A stretch of DNA of 52,788 bases from Streptomyces filipinensis (GTDB lineage Bacteria; Actinomycetota; Actinomycetes; Streptomycetales; Streptomycetaceae). Positions 21,998 to 30,685 of the stretch are shown piece by piece. The stretch lies in contig NZ_BMTD01000018.1 in NCBI RefSeq assembly GCF_014649495.1, positions 122,229 through 175,016 of the forward strand. The letters run 5' to 3'. Under the pieces are notes generated by a model. That model searched no databases. It had not been told where the DNA came from and was given only the letters and a program-made list of their open reading frames with translations. The position numbers and the translations under genes are program-made. Position 1 is the stretch's first letter. Each line of letters starts with the position of its first letter.

Positions 21998-23619
21998 GCC
22001 CCGCGCAGCACACCCTGCTGGCCGCCGGTGAGGCGAGCGAGCACCGGACACTGATCATCACCCTGTTCGCGGTGTTCGTCGCCGCGACCCTCGTCATCAC
22101 CGTCTGGGCCGGCCGCCAGACCAGGGACGCCGCCGACTTCTACGCGGGCGGACGGCAGTTCACCGGCTTCCAGAACGGCCTCGCCGTCTCCGGCGACTAC
22201 ATGTCCGCCGCGTCCTTCCTCGGCATCGCGGGCGCCATCGCCCTGTTCGGCTACGACGGCTTCCTGTATTCCATCGGCTTCCTCGTCGCCTGGCTCGTCG
22301 CCCTCCTCCTGGTCGCCGAGCCGCTGCGCAACTCCGGCCGCTACACCATGGGCGACGTCCTGGCCTACCGCATGCGCCAGCGTCCCGTCCGCACGGCCGC
22401 CGGCACCTCCACCATCGTCGTGTCGATCTTCTATCTGCTCGCCCAGATGGCGGGCGCCGGCGTCCTCGTCTCGCTCCTGCTGGGCATCACCAGCGACGGC
22501 GGCAAGATCGGCATCGTCGCCCTGGTCGGCGTCCTGATGATCGTGTACGTCACCATCGGCGGCATGAAGGGCACCACCTGGGTCCAGATGGTCAAGGCGG
22601 TGCTGCTGATCGCCGGCGCCCTGCTGCTGACCTTCCTGGTCCTGCTGAAGTTCCACTTCAACGTCTCCGATCTGCTCGGCAAGGCCGCCGACAACAGCGG
22701 CAAGAGCGCGGCCTTCCTCGAACCGGGCCTCAAGTACGGCGCCACCGGCACCACCAAGCTGGACTTCATCTCGCTCGGCATCGCCCTGGTCCTCGGTACC
22801 GCGGGCCTGCCGCACATCCTGATCCGCTTCTACACCGTGCCCACGGCGAAGGCCGCCCGGAAGTCGGTCATCTGGGCGATCGGCCTGATCGGCGCCTTCT
22901 ACCTGATGACCCTCGCCCTCGGCTTCGGCGCGGCGGCCCTCATCAAGCCCGACGAGATCATCGCCTCCAACAAGGCGGGCAACACCGCCGCACCCCTCCT
23001 GGCGCTGCATCTGGGCGGCGTCGACTCCAGCTGGGGCGCCGTCCTGCTCGCCAGCATCTCCGCCGTCGCCTTCGCCACCATCCTCGCGGTCGTCGCGGGC
23101 CTGACCCTGGCCTCGTCGTCCTCCTTCGCGCACGACATCTACGCCAACGTCATCAAGAGGGGGCGGGCCACCGAGAAGCAGGAGATCGGCGCGGCCCGCT
23201 GGGCGACCGTCGGCATCGGCGCGGTCTCGATCGTCCTCGGCGCCCTGGCCCGCGACCTGAACGTGGCCGGCCTGGTGGCCCTCGCCTTCGCGGTCGCGGC
23301 CTCCGCCAACCTGCCGACCATCCTCTACAGCCTGTTCTGGAAGCGGTTCACCACCGCGGGTGCCCTGTGGTCGATCTACGGCGGTCTGGTCACCGCGGTC
23401 GGCCTGGTGCTGTTCTCGCCGGTCGTCTCCGGCAAGCCGACCTCGATGTTCCCCGACGCCGACTTCCACTGGTTCCCGCTGGAGAACCCCGGCATCATCT
23501 CCATCCCGGTCGGATTCCTGCTCGGCGCCGTGGGCACCCTGCTCTCCAAGGAGGCCCCCGACACCGGGAAGTACGCGGAACTGGAGGTGCGGTCCCTGAC
23601 CGGCACCGGAGCACACTGA
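21994..23619 (+). CDS. sodium:solute symporter (ActP-like, acetate/propionate type)
   Basis: 541 residues, about 13 membrane helices. The SSS-family landmarks are 'DAADFYAGGRQFTGFQNGLA', 'GDYMSAASFLGIAGAIALFG' and 'GTAGLPHILIRFYTVPTAKA', all closest to ActP-type acetate permeases. Coupling with a DUF485 gene is the standard arrangement for that subgroup. It should import short-chain carboxylates with Na+ or H+. A 16-bp stem-loop lies just downstream and probably ends the two-gene operon. Confidence 0.9.
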   Translation: MSPAQHTLLAAGEASEHRTLIITLFAVFVAATLVITVWAGRQTRDAADFYAGGRQFTGFQNGLAVSGDYMSAASFLGIAGAIALFGYDGFLYSIGFLVAWLVALLLVAEPLRNSGRYTMGDVLAYRMRQRPVRTAAGTSTIVVSIFYLLAQMAGAGVLVSLLLGITSDGGKIGIVALVGVLMIVYVTIGGMKGTTWVQMVKAVLLIAGALLLTFLVLLKFHFNVSDLLGKAADNSGKSAAFLEPGLKYGATGTTKLDFISLGIALVLGTAGLPHILIRFYTVPTAKAARKSVIWAIGLIGAFYLMTLALGFGAAALIKPDEIIASNKAGNTAAPLLALHLGGVDSSWGAVLLASISAVAFATILAVVAGLTLASSSSFAHDIYANVIKRGRATEKQEIGAARWATVGIGAVSIVLGALARDLNVAGLVALAFAVAASANLPTILYSLFWKRFTTAGALWSIYGGLVTAVGLVLFSPVVSGKPTSMFPDADFHWFPLENPGIISIPVGFLLGAVGTLLSKEAPDTGKYAELEVRSLTGTGAH

Positions 23620-23625
23620 CGTTCG

Positions 23626-23680
23626 TACGACGGCCGCGTCGAAAAGGGCCTGTAGGGTCCTACGACGCGGCCTTGTCGTA
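23626..23680 (+). terminator. long stem-loop after the symporter operon
   Basis: TACGAC plus GGCCGCGTCG (23626-23641) pairs with CGACGCGGCC (23663-23672) and GTCGTA (23675-23680), 16 bp with a 2-nt bulge. It begins 7 nt after the symporter stop. Confidence 0.75.
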
Positions 23681-23788
23681 CCTCGTCGGATCGGGTCGCT
23701 GTCGTTGTCAGTGGTGTCACGTAGGCTCGCAAGTGACGGAACAAGTGACGTAGGACAATTGCTTCGGGAATCGAGGGAGGGGGCCCAC

Positions 23789-24778
23789 GTGCTCATCGAC
23801 ACCTACGGCCGAGTGGCCACCGACCTGAGGGTCTCGCTGACCGACCGCTGCAATCTGCGCTGCACGTACTGCATGCCCGAGGAGGGCCTGCAGTGGCTGG
23901 CCAAGCCCGACCTGCTCACGGACGACGAGATCGTCCGCCTCATCGACATCGCCGTACGGACGCTCGGTATCGAGGAGGTCCGCTTCACCGGGGGCGAGCC
24001 CCTGCTGCGCCCCGGTCTGGTGGGTATCGTCGAGCGCGTCGCGGCGCTCGCGCCGCGCCCGCAGATGTCCCTCACCACCAACGGCATCGGCCTCGGACGC
24101 ACCGCGACCGCCCTGAAGGCCGCGGGCCTCGACCGGGTCAACGTCTCCCTGGACACCCTCCGGCCGGACGTCTTCAAGACCCTGACCCGCCGCGACCGCC
24201 ACAAGGACGTCCTCGCGGGGCTCCAGGCCGCCCGCGAGGCAGGCCTCACCCCGGTCAAGGTCAACACCGTCCTGATGCCGGGCCTGAACGAGGACGAGGC
24301 CCCCGACCTGCTGTCCTGGGCCGTGGAGCACGACTACGAACTGCGCTTCATCGAGCAGATGCCCCTGGACGCCCAGCACGGCTGGAAGCGCGACAGCATG
24401 GTCACCGCCGGGGACATCCTCGCCTCCCTGCGCACCCGCTTCGACCTCACCCCCGAGGGCGCCGACACCCGCGGCTCCGCCCCGGCGGAGCGCTGGCTGG
24501 TGAACGGCGGCCCGCACCGGGTCGGCGTCATCGCCTCGGTCACCCGCCCGTTCTGCGCGGCCTGCGACCGCACCCGCCTCACCGCCGACGGCCAGATACG
24601 CACCTGCCTGTTCGCGACCGAGGAGACCGACCTGCGCGCGGCCCTGCGCTCCGGCGCCCCGGACGAGGAGATCGCCCGGATCTGGCGGCAGGCGATGTGG
24701 GGCAAGAAGGCGGGAGCGGGCCTGGACGACCCGTCGTTCGTCCAGCCGGACCGGCCCATGTCGGCGATCGGCGGCTAG
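23789..24778 (+). CDS. moaA: GTP 3',8-cyclase MoaA (molybdenum cofactor biosynthesis)
   Basis: 329 residues from a GTG with GGAGGGGG upstream. The radical-SAM cluster is 'CNLRCTYC' (Cys21, 25, 28); the second [4Fe-4S] site is 'FCAACDRTRL' with a later Cys in 'IRTCLF'. The conserved C-terminal Gly-Gly tail is present (AIGG). MoaA opens GTP to 3',8-cyclo-dihydro-GTP, the first step to molybdopterin. An in-frame ORF extends 28 codons upstream without a ribosome site. The gene is alone here; other moa genes are not in the window. Its stop overlaps the stop of the opposite small gene by two bases. Confidence 0.95.
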   Translation: MLIDTYGRVATDLRVSLTDRCNLRCTYCMPEEGLQWLAKPDLLTDDEIVRLIDIAVRTLGIEEVRFTGGEPLLRPGLVGIVERVAALAPRPQMSLTTNGIGLGRTATALKAAGLDRVNVSLDTLRPDVFKTLTRRDRHKDVLAGLQAAREAGLTPVKVNTVLMPGLNEDEAPDLLSWAVEHDYELRFIEQMPLDAQHGWKRDSMVTAGDILASLRTRFDLTPEGADTRGSAPAERWLVNGGPHRVGVIASVTRPFCAACDRTRLTADGQIRTCLFATEETDLRAALRSGAPDEEIARIWRQAMWGKKAGAGLDDPSFVQPDRPMSAIGG

Positions 24779-24993
24779 GCGCCCTCGGGCTCCTGCCAGT
24801 CCGCGAACTTCACCACGTCCTTCAAGAAGCCCCGCACCCCGAGGAACTGCGACAGATGCTCGCGGTGCTCCTCGCAGGCGAGCCACGTCTTGCGCCGCTC
24901 CGGCGTATGGATCTTCGGGTTGTTCCACGCCAGCACCCACAGGGCCTCGGCTCGGCAGCCCTTGGCGGAGCAGATCGGGGTCTCGTCACTCAC
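24775..24993 (-). CDS. small Cys/His protein, putative zinc binding
   Basis: 72 residues from a GTG, opening VSDETPICSAKGCRAEALWV. Cys-x4-Cys near the N-terminus and 'LACEEHREHLSQFLGVRGFL' in the second half suggest one zinc site. It has no signal peptide. Homologues occur next to moaA in other Streptomyces (recalled) and are sometimes loosely labelled acetone carboxylase, which the size does not support. It is convergent with moaA, with overlapping stop codons (24775-24778). Function unknown. Confidence 0.72.
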   Translation of the reverse strand: MSDETPICSAKGCRAEALWVLAWNNPKIHTPERRKTWLACEEHREHLSQFLGVRGFLKDVVKFADWQEPEGA

Positions 24994-25219
24994 GGGTTCG
25001 TCTCGGGTTCGTCTCGCGGAAGGGGCGCAAACAAGGCGACGCCGAGCAGCCACGGGGGGAGCTGCCCGGCGTCGGTCCGTCGCTCCGACGGGGGATGCGG
25101 AGCGCGTACGCAGTATGTCACGGCTACCCCACCGCCCGGCACTGGAACTACATGATTGATCTGAGCTTTTCTTGAGCTTGACGGGCGGCGCCGTTCCGCT
25201 TCCGCCGTGTCGTCCGTGG

Positions 25220-25612
25220 TCACACGGGGTCGGGCCGCTTACCGTCCGTCCCCGCCGGATGACTCGCCGCATCCTGCGGAACGGACCCCTCCGGGGCCTC
25301 CTCCGCGCGCGGCGGCGTGATCATGGGCCGCGCCGGCGCGGTGACGAACGTCGACGGAAGGGACGGCGGCCGCTCCCGGCCCGCGTTGGCGACCACCACG
25401 GCGATATAGGGGAGAACCGCGCCGAGCACGAGCGCCACGAGGGCCACGTACCGCTCGACGTTCCACAGGCAGACGGCGAGAATCACCGACGCCGTGCGGA
25501 TCGTCATCGAGATGACGTACCGCCGCTGCCGGCCCCGTACGTCCTCGGCGAGTCCCGTCCGGGCCCCGGTGATCCGGAACACCTGGCTGCCGCCGCCGTG
25601 CTGTTTCCGCAT
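25220..25612 (-). CDS. DUF3099 family membrane protein
   Basis: 130 residues. The N-terminal motif 'FRITGARTGLAEDVRGRQRR' followed by two membrane helices ('TIRTASVILAVCLW' and 'YVALVALVLGAVLPYIAVVV') is the DUF3099 pattern, restricted to actinobacteria. The C-terminal 45 residues are Pro/Ala/Glu-rich and probably disordered in the cytosol. Function is unknown. It is divergent from the GlsB-like gene, and the gap between them contains a strong hairpin at 25662. Confidence 0.78.
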   Translation of the reverse strand: MRKQHGGGSQVFRITGARTGLAEDVRGRQRRYVISMTIRTASVILAVCLWNVERYVALVALVLGAVLPYIAVVVANAGRERPPSLPSTFVTAPARPMITPPRAEEAPEGSVPQDAASHPAGTDGKRPDPV

Positions 25613-25661
25613 CACATTCCACCATCCACCCACATCGGACTTCGCCCGACCTCCCACGTTA

Positions 25662-25694
25662 CGCCCCGGTCTCGCCCCCCACGAGACCGGGGCG
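25662..25694. other. 13-bp perfect inverted repeat in a divergent intergenic region
   Basis: CGCCCCGGTCTCG (25662-25674) pairs with CGAGACCGGGGCG (25682-25694), loop 7 nt. It lies between the starts of the divergent DUF3099 and GlsB-like genes, where a terminator is not expected. It may be a leader structure or a barrier between opposing promoters. Confidence 0.45.
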
Positions 25695-25815
25695 CCCCCT
25701 GCCTGCGGTGACGCGCCCGGCCCCGCCGCGCACGGGGGAACCCGACATGCGCCGTCCGGCCCACCGACCCACACTGGCCCTAGTTGCTCAGGTCGAGCCG
25801 TACGAGGAGGCAGCC

Positions 25816-26103
25816 ATGGGCTGGTTGTGGGCGATCATCGTGGGATTCGTGCTGGGCCTGATCGCCAAGGCGGTCATCCCGGGAAAGCAGCACAGCCCGC
25901 TGTGGCTGACCACCATCTGCGGCATGCTCGGCGCCATCGTGGGCAACGCCGTCGCCCGCGCCCTGGGCGTCGAGGCGACCCGCGGCATCGACTGGAGCCG
26001 GCACATCTTCCAGCTGGTGGCCGCGATCATCATCGTCGCGGCGGTCGACGCCCTCTACATGGCGACGCTGGGCAAGAGGAAGCAGCAGCGCGCCGGTGCG
26101 TGA
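25816..26103 (+). CDS. GlsB/YeaQ/YmgE-like small membrane protein
   Basis: 95 residues from an ATG with GAGGAGG 6 nt upstream. Three hydrophobic helices are seen: 'WLWAIIVGFVLGLIAKAVIP', 'TTICGMLGAIVGNAVARALG' and 'FQLVAAIIIVAAVDALYMA'. The first two, with 'GLIAKAVIPGK', match the transglycosylase-associated (GlsB/YeaQ/YmgE) family of stress-induced membrane proteins. There is no catalytic motif; the enzymatic name is historical. It is convergent with tyrS across a repeat-like terminator. Confidence 0.82.
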   Translation: MGWLWAIIVGFVLGLIAKAVIPGKQHSPLWLTTICGMLGAIVGNAVARALGVEATRGIDWSRHIFQLVAAIIIVAAVDALYMATLGKRKQQRAGA

Positions 26104-26107
26104 CCCG

Positions 26108-26176
26108 TCAGGGGCGCGGGGTACTGCGCGAGAAACCACGGCGAAAGCCGCACTCCGCAGATCACCCGCGCCCCCA
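26108..26176. terminator. Streptomyces-type dispersed intergenic repeat acting as bidirectional terminator
   Basis: GGGGCGCGGG (26111-26120) pairs with CCCGCGCCCC (26165-26174). The left arm and what follows (GGGGCGCGGGGTACTGCGCG) match a sequence I recall as scattered between convergent genes in many Streptomyces genomes. It lies between the glsB-like and tyrS stops. Confidence 0.65.
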
Positions 26177-26196
26177 CGGCGCTGTCCGGCACAGCG

Positions 26197-27465
26197 CTAT
26201 CCGGCGACGACCTCCACGGCCGCCAGGTTCTTCTTGCCGCGCCGCAGCACCAGCCACCGCCCGTCCAGCAGATCCTCGGACGAGGGCACCGCGTCCTCGG
26301 ACGCGACCTTCACGTTGTTCACGTAGGCCCCGCCCTCCTTCACGGTCCGCCGCGCAGCGGACTTGCTCGCCACCAGACCGACCTCGGCGAACAGGTCCAC
26401 GACCTGACCCAGCTCCGCGACCTGGATGTGCGGCACCTCGGACAGCGCCGAGGCCAGCGTCCGCCCGTCCAGTTCCGCGAGCTCACCCTGCCCGAACAGG
26501 GCACGGGACGCGGCGACGACCGCGGCTGTCTGCTCCGCGCCGTGCACCAGCGTCGTCAGCTCCTCGGCGAGCGCGCGCTGCGCGGCCCGGGCCTGCGGAC
26601 GCTCCTCGGTCTGCCGCTCCAGCTCCTCGATCTCCTCGCGGGACCTGAAGCTGAAGATGCGCAGGAACTTGGAGACGTCCCGGTCGTCCGCGTTGACCCA
26701 GAACTGGTAGAACGCGTACGGCGTGGTCATCTCCGGGTCGAGCCACACCGTGCCGGACTCGGTCTTGCCGAACTTGGTGCCGTCCGCCTTGGTGATCAGC
26801 GGCGTGCCCAGCGCGTGCACCACCGCGTCCGGCTCGACCCGGTGGATCAGGTCCGTGCCGGAGGTGAGGTTGCCCCACTGGTCGCTGCCGCCGGTCTGCA
26901 GCGCGCAGCCGTGCCGCCGGTACAGCTCCAGGAAGTCCATGCCCTGCAGGATCTGGTAGCTGAACTCGGTGTAGCTGATGCCCGCGTCGGAGTTGAGCCG
27001 CCGGGAGACGGCCTCCTTGGCGATCATCTTGTTGACGCGGAAGTGCTTGCCGATGTCCCGCAGGAACTCGATGGCCGACAGGCCCTGGGTCCAGTCCAGG
27101 TTGTTGACCATCACGGCGGCGTTCGGCCCGTCGAAGTGGAGCAGCGGCTCGATCTGGGCGCGCAGCCGCTCCACCCAGCCGGCCACGACCTCCGGCGCGT
27201 TCAGCGTGCGCTCGGCCGTGGGCTTCGGGTCGCCGATGAGACCCGTGGCGCCCCCGACCAGCGCCAGCGGACGGTTGCCCGCCTCCTGGATGCGGCGCAT
27301 GGTCAGGATCTGCACGAGGTTGCCGAGGTGCAGGCTGGGCGCGGTCGGGTCGAAGCCGCAATAGAACGTGACGGGACCGTCCGCGAACGCCTTGCGCAGC
27401 GCCTCTTCGTCCGTGGAGAGGGCGATGAGCCCCCGCCACTTCAGCTCGTCGACGATGTCCGTCAC
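26197..27465 (-). CDS. tyrS: tyrosyl-tRNA synthetase
   Basis: 422 residues from a GTG with AGGAGA about 10 nt upstream. It is a class I synthetase: 'FYCGFDPTAPSLHLGNLVQI' carries the HIGH-type motif (HLGN), and 'KADGTKFGKTESG' the KMSKS-type loop. 'SYQILQGMDFLELYRRHGC' and 'GGSDQWGNLTSGTDLI' form the tyrosine site. A C-terminal S4-like RNA-binding domain ends the protein ('SARRTVKEGGAYVNNVKVAS'). It charges tRNA-Tyr in the cytosol. No T-box-like leader is seen in the 57 nt before the gene; a TATAAC box overlaps the upstream tldE stop and may be its own promoter. Confidence 0.96.
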   Translation of the reverse strand: MTDIVDELKWRGLIALSTDEEALRKAFADGPVTFYCGFDPTAPSLHLGNLVQILTMRRIQEAGNRPLALVGGATGLIGDPKPTAERTLNAPEVVAGWVERLRAQIEPLLHFDGPNAAVMVNNLDWTQGLSAIEFLRDIGKHFRVNKMIAKEAVSRRLNSDAGISYTEFSYQILQGMDFLELYRRHGCALQTGGSDQWGNLTSGTDLIHRVEPDAVVHALGTPLITKADGTKFGKTESGTVWLDPEMTTPYAFYQFWVNADDRDVSKFLRIFSFRSREEIEELERQTEERPQARAAQRALAEELTTLVHGAEQTAAVVAASRALFGQGELAELDGRTLASALSEVPHIQVAELGQVVDLFAEVGLVASKSAARRTVKEGGAYVNNVKVASEDAVPSSEDLLDGRWLVLRRGKKNLAAVEVVAG

Positions 27466-27521
27466 GGTTCTCGTGTCTCCTCGGTGATCGTGGGGCAGTC
27501 GGGTGACAGCCGACTACGAGG

Positions 27522-28916
27522 TTATACGCCCTGACTGACAGAGCTCATGTTGAAATCCGGGATCCGCAGCGCGGGCATCGCGGTCCGGGTGAACCAGTCG
27601 CTCCACTCGCGCGGCAGCGTCTTCTCCGTACGGCCCGCCTCCGTGGCCCGCCGCAGCAGGTCCACCGGCGACTCGTTGAACCGGAAGTTGTTCACCTGCC
27701 CGGTCACCTCGCCGTTCTCCACGAGGTAGACGCCGTCCCGGGTCAGGCCCGTGAGCAGCAGCGTCGCCGGGTCGACCTCCCGGATGTACCACAGGCAGGT
27801 CAGCAGCAGCCCGCGCTCGGTGCCCGCGATCATGTCCTGCAGGGAGCGGTCGTCCCCGCCGTCCAGGATCAGGTTCCCCGGCGCCGGGGCCACCGGCAGC
27901 CCGGTCAGGGCCGCGCTGTGCCGGGTGGTCGTCAGGTTCCTGAGGACGCCCTCGCCGATCCAGTCGGTGGAGCGGGTCGGCAGACCGTTGTCGAACACCG
28001 ACTGGTCGCCGCCGGAGGAGTGGGCGACCACGAAGGGCGGGCACTCCAGGCCCGGCTCGTTCGGGTCGCTGCGCAGCGTCAGCGGCAGCGCGGAGAGCTT
28101 CTCGCCCACACGCGTGCCGCCGCCCGGCCTGGAGAACACCGTCCGGCCCTCGGCGGCGTCCCGGCCCGATGCGGACCACAGCTGGTAGATCAGCAGGTCC
28201 GCGACCGCGGTCGGTGGCAGCAGCGTCTCGTACCGGCCCGCGGGCAGCTCCACGCGCCGCTCCGCCCAGCCGAGCCGTACGGCCAGTTCGGCGTCGAGCG
28301 CGCCCGGATCGATGTCCTTGAAGTCCCGCGTGGCGCGGCCCGCCCAGGCCGAGCGCGTGCGGTCGGGCGACTTGGCGTTCAGCTCCAGCGTGCCGGTGGG
28401 CTGGTCGTGCCGCAGGCGCAGCCCGGTGGAGGTGCCCAGGTACGTCGACACCAGCTCGTGGTTGGCGAAGCCGTACAGTTCCCGGCCGCCCGCACGCGCG
28501 CGTGCGAACGCCTCGCCGAGCGCCGGCGCGAAGTCGGCGAACACCGCGGAGGAGGTCTCGGCCGGCGCGTCCGTGAAGTCGGGAGCCGCCGGGACGCCCT
28601 CGACCAGCGGCTGCGCGTCCTCGGCGGGCCCGGCGCCGCGCGCGGCGGCTTCGGCGGCCCGCACCAGCGGTTCCAGCTCCTGCGAGGTGACCGCCGAGCG
28701 CGACACGACACCGGAGGCGGTGCCCTCCTTGCCGTCGACGGTGGCGATCACGGTGAGCGTACGACCGCGCGTCACCCCGTTCGTGGTGAGCGCGTTGCCG
28801 GCCCAGCGCAGGTTGGCGGTGGAGTGTTCGTCGGCGATCACGACACAGCCGTCGGCCCGGGACAGCGCGAGCGCCTGCTCGACGGTCTCGTGCGGCTTGT
28901 GGGTGCGGGCGCTCAT
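27522..28916 (-). CDS. tldE: TldE/PmbA-family protease subunit (non-metal partner)
   Basis: 464 residues. PmbA/TldE character is shown by 'TLTVIATVDGKEGTASGVVS', 'LVEGVPAAPDF' and the C-terminal 'VYLVENGEVTGQVNNFRFNE'. There is no HExxxH motif, as expected for the E subunit. With TldD it forms a hexameric protease that threads and degrades unfolded peptides, and in some bacteria matures ribosomal peptide products or antitoxin. The start overlaps the tldD stop by 4 nt (ATGA). tyrS follows after 57 nt. Confidence 0.88.
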   Translation of the reverse strand: MSARTHKPHETVEQALALSRADGCVVIADEHSTANLRWAGNALTTNGVTRGRTLTVIATVDGKEGTASGVVSRSAVTSQELEPLVRAAEAAARGAGPAEDAQPLVEGVPAAPDFTDAPAETSSAVFADFAPALGEAFARARAGGRELYGFANHELVSTYLGTSTGLRLRHDQPTGTLELNAKSPDRTRSAWAGRATRDFKDIDPGALDAELAVRLGWAERRVELPAGRYETLLPPTAVADLLIYQLWSASGRDAAEGRTVFSRPGGGTRVGEKLSALPLTLRSDPNEPGLECPPFVVAHSSGGDQSVFDNGLPTRSTDWIGEGVLRNLTTTRHSAALTGLPVAPAPGNLILDGGDDRSLQDMIAGTERGLLLTCLWYIREVDPATLLLTGLTRDGVYLVENGEVTGQVNNFRFNESPVDLLRRATEAGRTEKTLPREWSDWFTRTAMPALRIPDFNMSSVSQGV

Positions 28917-30436
28917 CGACCGGCCTCCTGCGTGGTGTTCAGAATGTTGACGCCCTTGAAGAGGGCGGACGGGCACCCGTGCGACACGGCGGCCACCTGT
29001 CCGGGCTGGGCCTTGCCGCAGTTGAAGGCGCCGCCGAGGACGTAGGTCTGCGGACCGCCGACGGCGGCCATCGAGCCCCAGAAGTCGGTCGTGGTCGCCT
29101 GGTACGCCACGTCCTTGAGCTGCCCGGTGATCCGCCCGTTCTCGATCCTGAAGAAGCGCTGCCCGGTGAACTGGAAGTTGTACCGCTGCATGTCGATCGA
29201 CCAGGACCGGTCGCCGACCACGTAGATGCCCCGGTCGACGCCGCCGATCAGGCCCTCGGTGGACAGTCCGGCGGGATCCGGCTGCAGGGACACGTTGGCC
29301 ATGCGCTGCACCGGTACGTGCGCGGGGGAGTCGGCGTAGGCGCACCCGTTGGACCGGTCGAACCCGGTGAGCCGCGCGATCCGGCGGTCCAGCTGGTAGC
29401 CGACGAGCGTGCCGTCCCTCACCAGGTCCCAGGACTGCGCCGCGACGCCCTCGTCGTCGTACCCGATGGTCGCGAGCCCGTGTTCGGCGGTGCGGTCCCC
29501 GGTGACGTTCATCAGCTCGGAGCCGTACCTCAGCTTGCCCAGCTGGTCGAAGGTGGCGAAGGAGGTGCCGGCGTAGGCGGCCTCGTAGCCGAGCGCACGG
29601 TCCAGTTCCGTCGCGTGCCCGATGGACTCGTGGATGGTCAGCCACAGGTTGGACGGGTCGACGACCAGGTCGTACAGGCCCGGCTCCACGCTGGGCGCGC
29701 GCATCTTCTCGGCGAGCAGCTCCGGGATCCGCTCCAGCTCGGCGTCCCAGTCCCAGCCGGTGCCCGTGAGGTACTCCCAGCCGCGTCCCACGGGCGGTGC
29801 GATGGTCCGCATGGAGTCGAACTCGCCGCTCGACCCGTCGACCGACACGGCGGTCAGCTGCGGATGCAGCCGCACCCGCTGCTGGGTGGTCACGGTTCCG
29901 GCGGTGTCGGCGTAGAACTTGTTCTCGTGCACGGTGAGCAGCGAGGCGTCCACATGGTCGACGCCGTTCGCGGCCAGCAGCCGTGTGCTCCACTCGGCCA
30001 GCAGCGCGGCCTTCTCCTCGTCCGGCACGGAGAAGGGATCGATCTCGTACGACGACACCCACGTCTTGTCGGCGTGCACCGGCTCGCCGGCCAGCTCCAC
30101 GCGCTCGTCCGACCCGGCGGCCCTGATCACCTGCGCGGACAGCTTGGCCATGGCCACGGCCTGGGAGGCGACCTTGGCGGCCGCGTCGAGGGTCAGGTCC
30201 ACCCCGGAGGCGAAGCCCCACGTACCGCCGTGCACGACCCGGACCGCGTACCCGAGGTCGGTGGTGTCCGACGATCCGGCGGGCCGCGCGTCCCGCAGCC
30301 GCCAGGACGCGCTGCGCACCCGCTCGAGACGGAAGTCCGCGTGCTCGGCCCCGAGCGCACGCGCGCGTGCCAGCGCGGCGTCGGCCAGGGCCCGTAGGGG
30401 AAGCGCCGTGAAGGCTTCGTCGATGGAATGGGGCAC
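28913..30436 (-). CDS. tldD: TldD-family metalloprotease subunit
   Basis: 507 residues. The metal site is 'LTIHESIGHATELDRALGYE', with His-Glu-x3-His; 'YAGTSFATFDQLGKLRYGSE' and the C-terminal 'NCGKAQPGQVAAVSHGCPSA' match TldD and supply the third ligand region. It is the catalytic partner of the adjoining TldE. No small precursor-peptide gene is seen beside the pair, so the physiological substrate is not indicated by context. The gene is divergent from fabG across 249 bp. Its ATG is preceded by GGGAG (a GCAGGGAGACC context). Confidence 0.9.
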   Translation of the reverse strand: MPHSIDEAFTALPLRALADAALARARALGAEHADFRLERVRSASWRLRDARPAGSSDTTDLGYAVRVVHGGTWGFASGVDLTLDAAAKVASQAVAMAKLSAQVIRAAGSDERVELAGEPVHADKTWVSSYEIDPFSVPDEEKAALLAEWSTRLLAANGVDHVDASLLTVHENKFYADTAGTVTTQQRVRLHPQLTAVSVDGSSGEFDSMRTIAPPVGRGWEYLTGTGWDWDAELERIPELLAEKMRAPSVEPGLYDLVVDPSNLWLTIHESIGHATELDRALGYEAAYAGTSFATFDQLGKLRYGSELMNVTGDRTAEHGLATIGYDDEGVAAQSWDLVRDGTLVGYQLDRRIARLTGFDRSNGCAYADSPAHVPVQRMANVSLQPDPAGLSTEGLIGGVDRGIYVVGDRSWSIDMQRYNFQFTGQRFFRIENGRITGQLKDVAYQATTTDFWGSMAAVGGPQTYVLGGAFNCGKAQPGQVAAVSHGCPSALFKGVNILNTTQEAGR

Positions 30437-30685
30437 GGAGGTCTCCCTGCTGTCGTGGCCTGTCGGGTCCGATCATGTCGTGGGAGCGGCCCGGCGGACC
30501 ACATGTTTCAGGCCCGGGCGCGGTTGGTTCTGTAGGGATCCGACAGCGACACCCCCGAGCCACTGTCGGTGCCCGATTGCCCACAGGCGCTGCCGTACCG
30601 ATAGGTTTTCGATGAAGCCGCCTGTCATCCAGGTGTTCGGGCGGGTTGTCGGACATCTGCAGACCGCTATCGAAAGGGTGATCCG

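Noticed and set aside
23620..23788. molybdenum-cofactor riboswitch before moaA
   Set aside because: The region is explained by the terminator hairpin of the symporter operon, and no Moco aptamer pattern was recognised.
21820..23802. 660-codon minus-strand open frame over the symporter gene
   Set aside because: It is the GC-rich shadow of the plus-strand symporter, with no ribosome site and low-complexity Gly/Asp/Arg composition.
27466..27521. T-box leader before tyrS
   Set aside because: Only 57 nt lie between tldE and tyrS, too short for a T-box, and no T-box sequence is visible.
27522..30656. 1044-codon minus-strand frame suggesting a TldD/TldE fusion
   Set aside because: The first part is the wrong frame for TldD; two separate genes with an ATGA junction explain the sequence.
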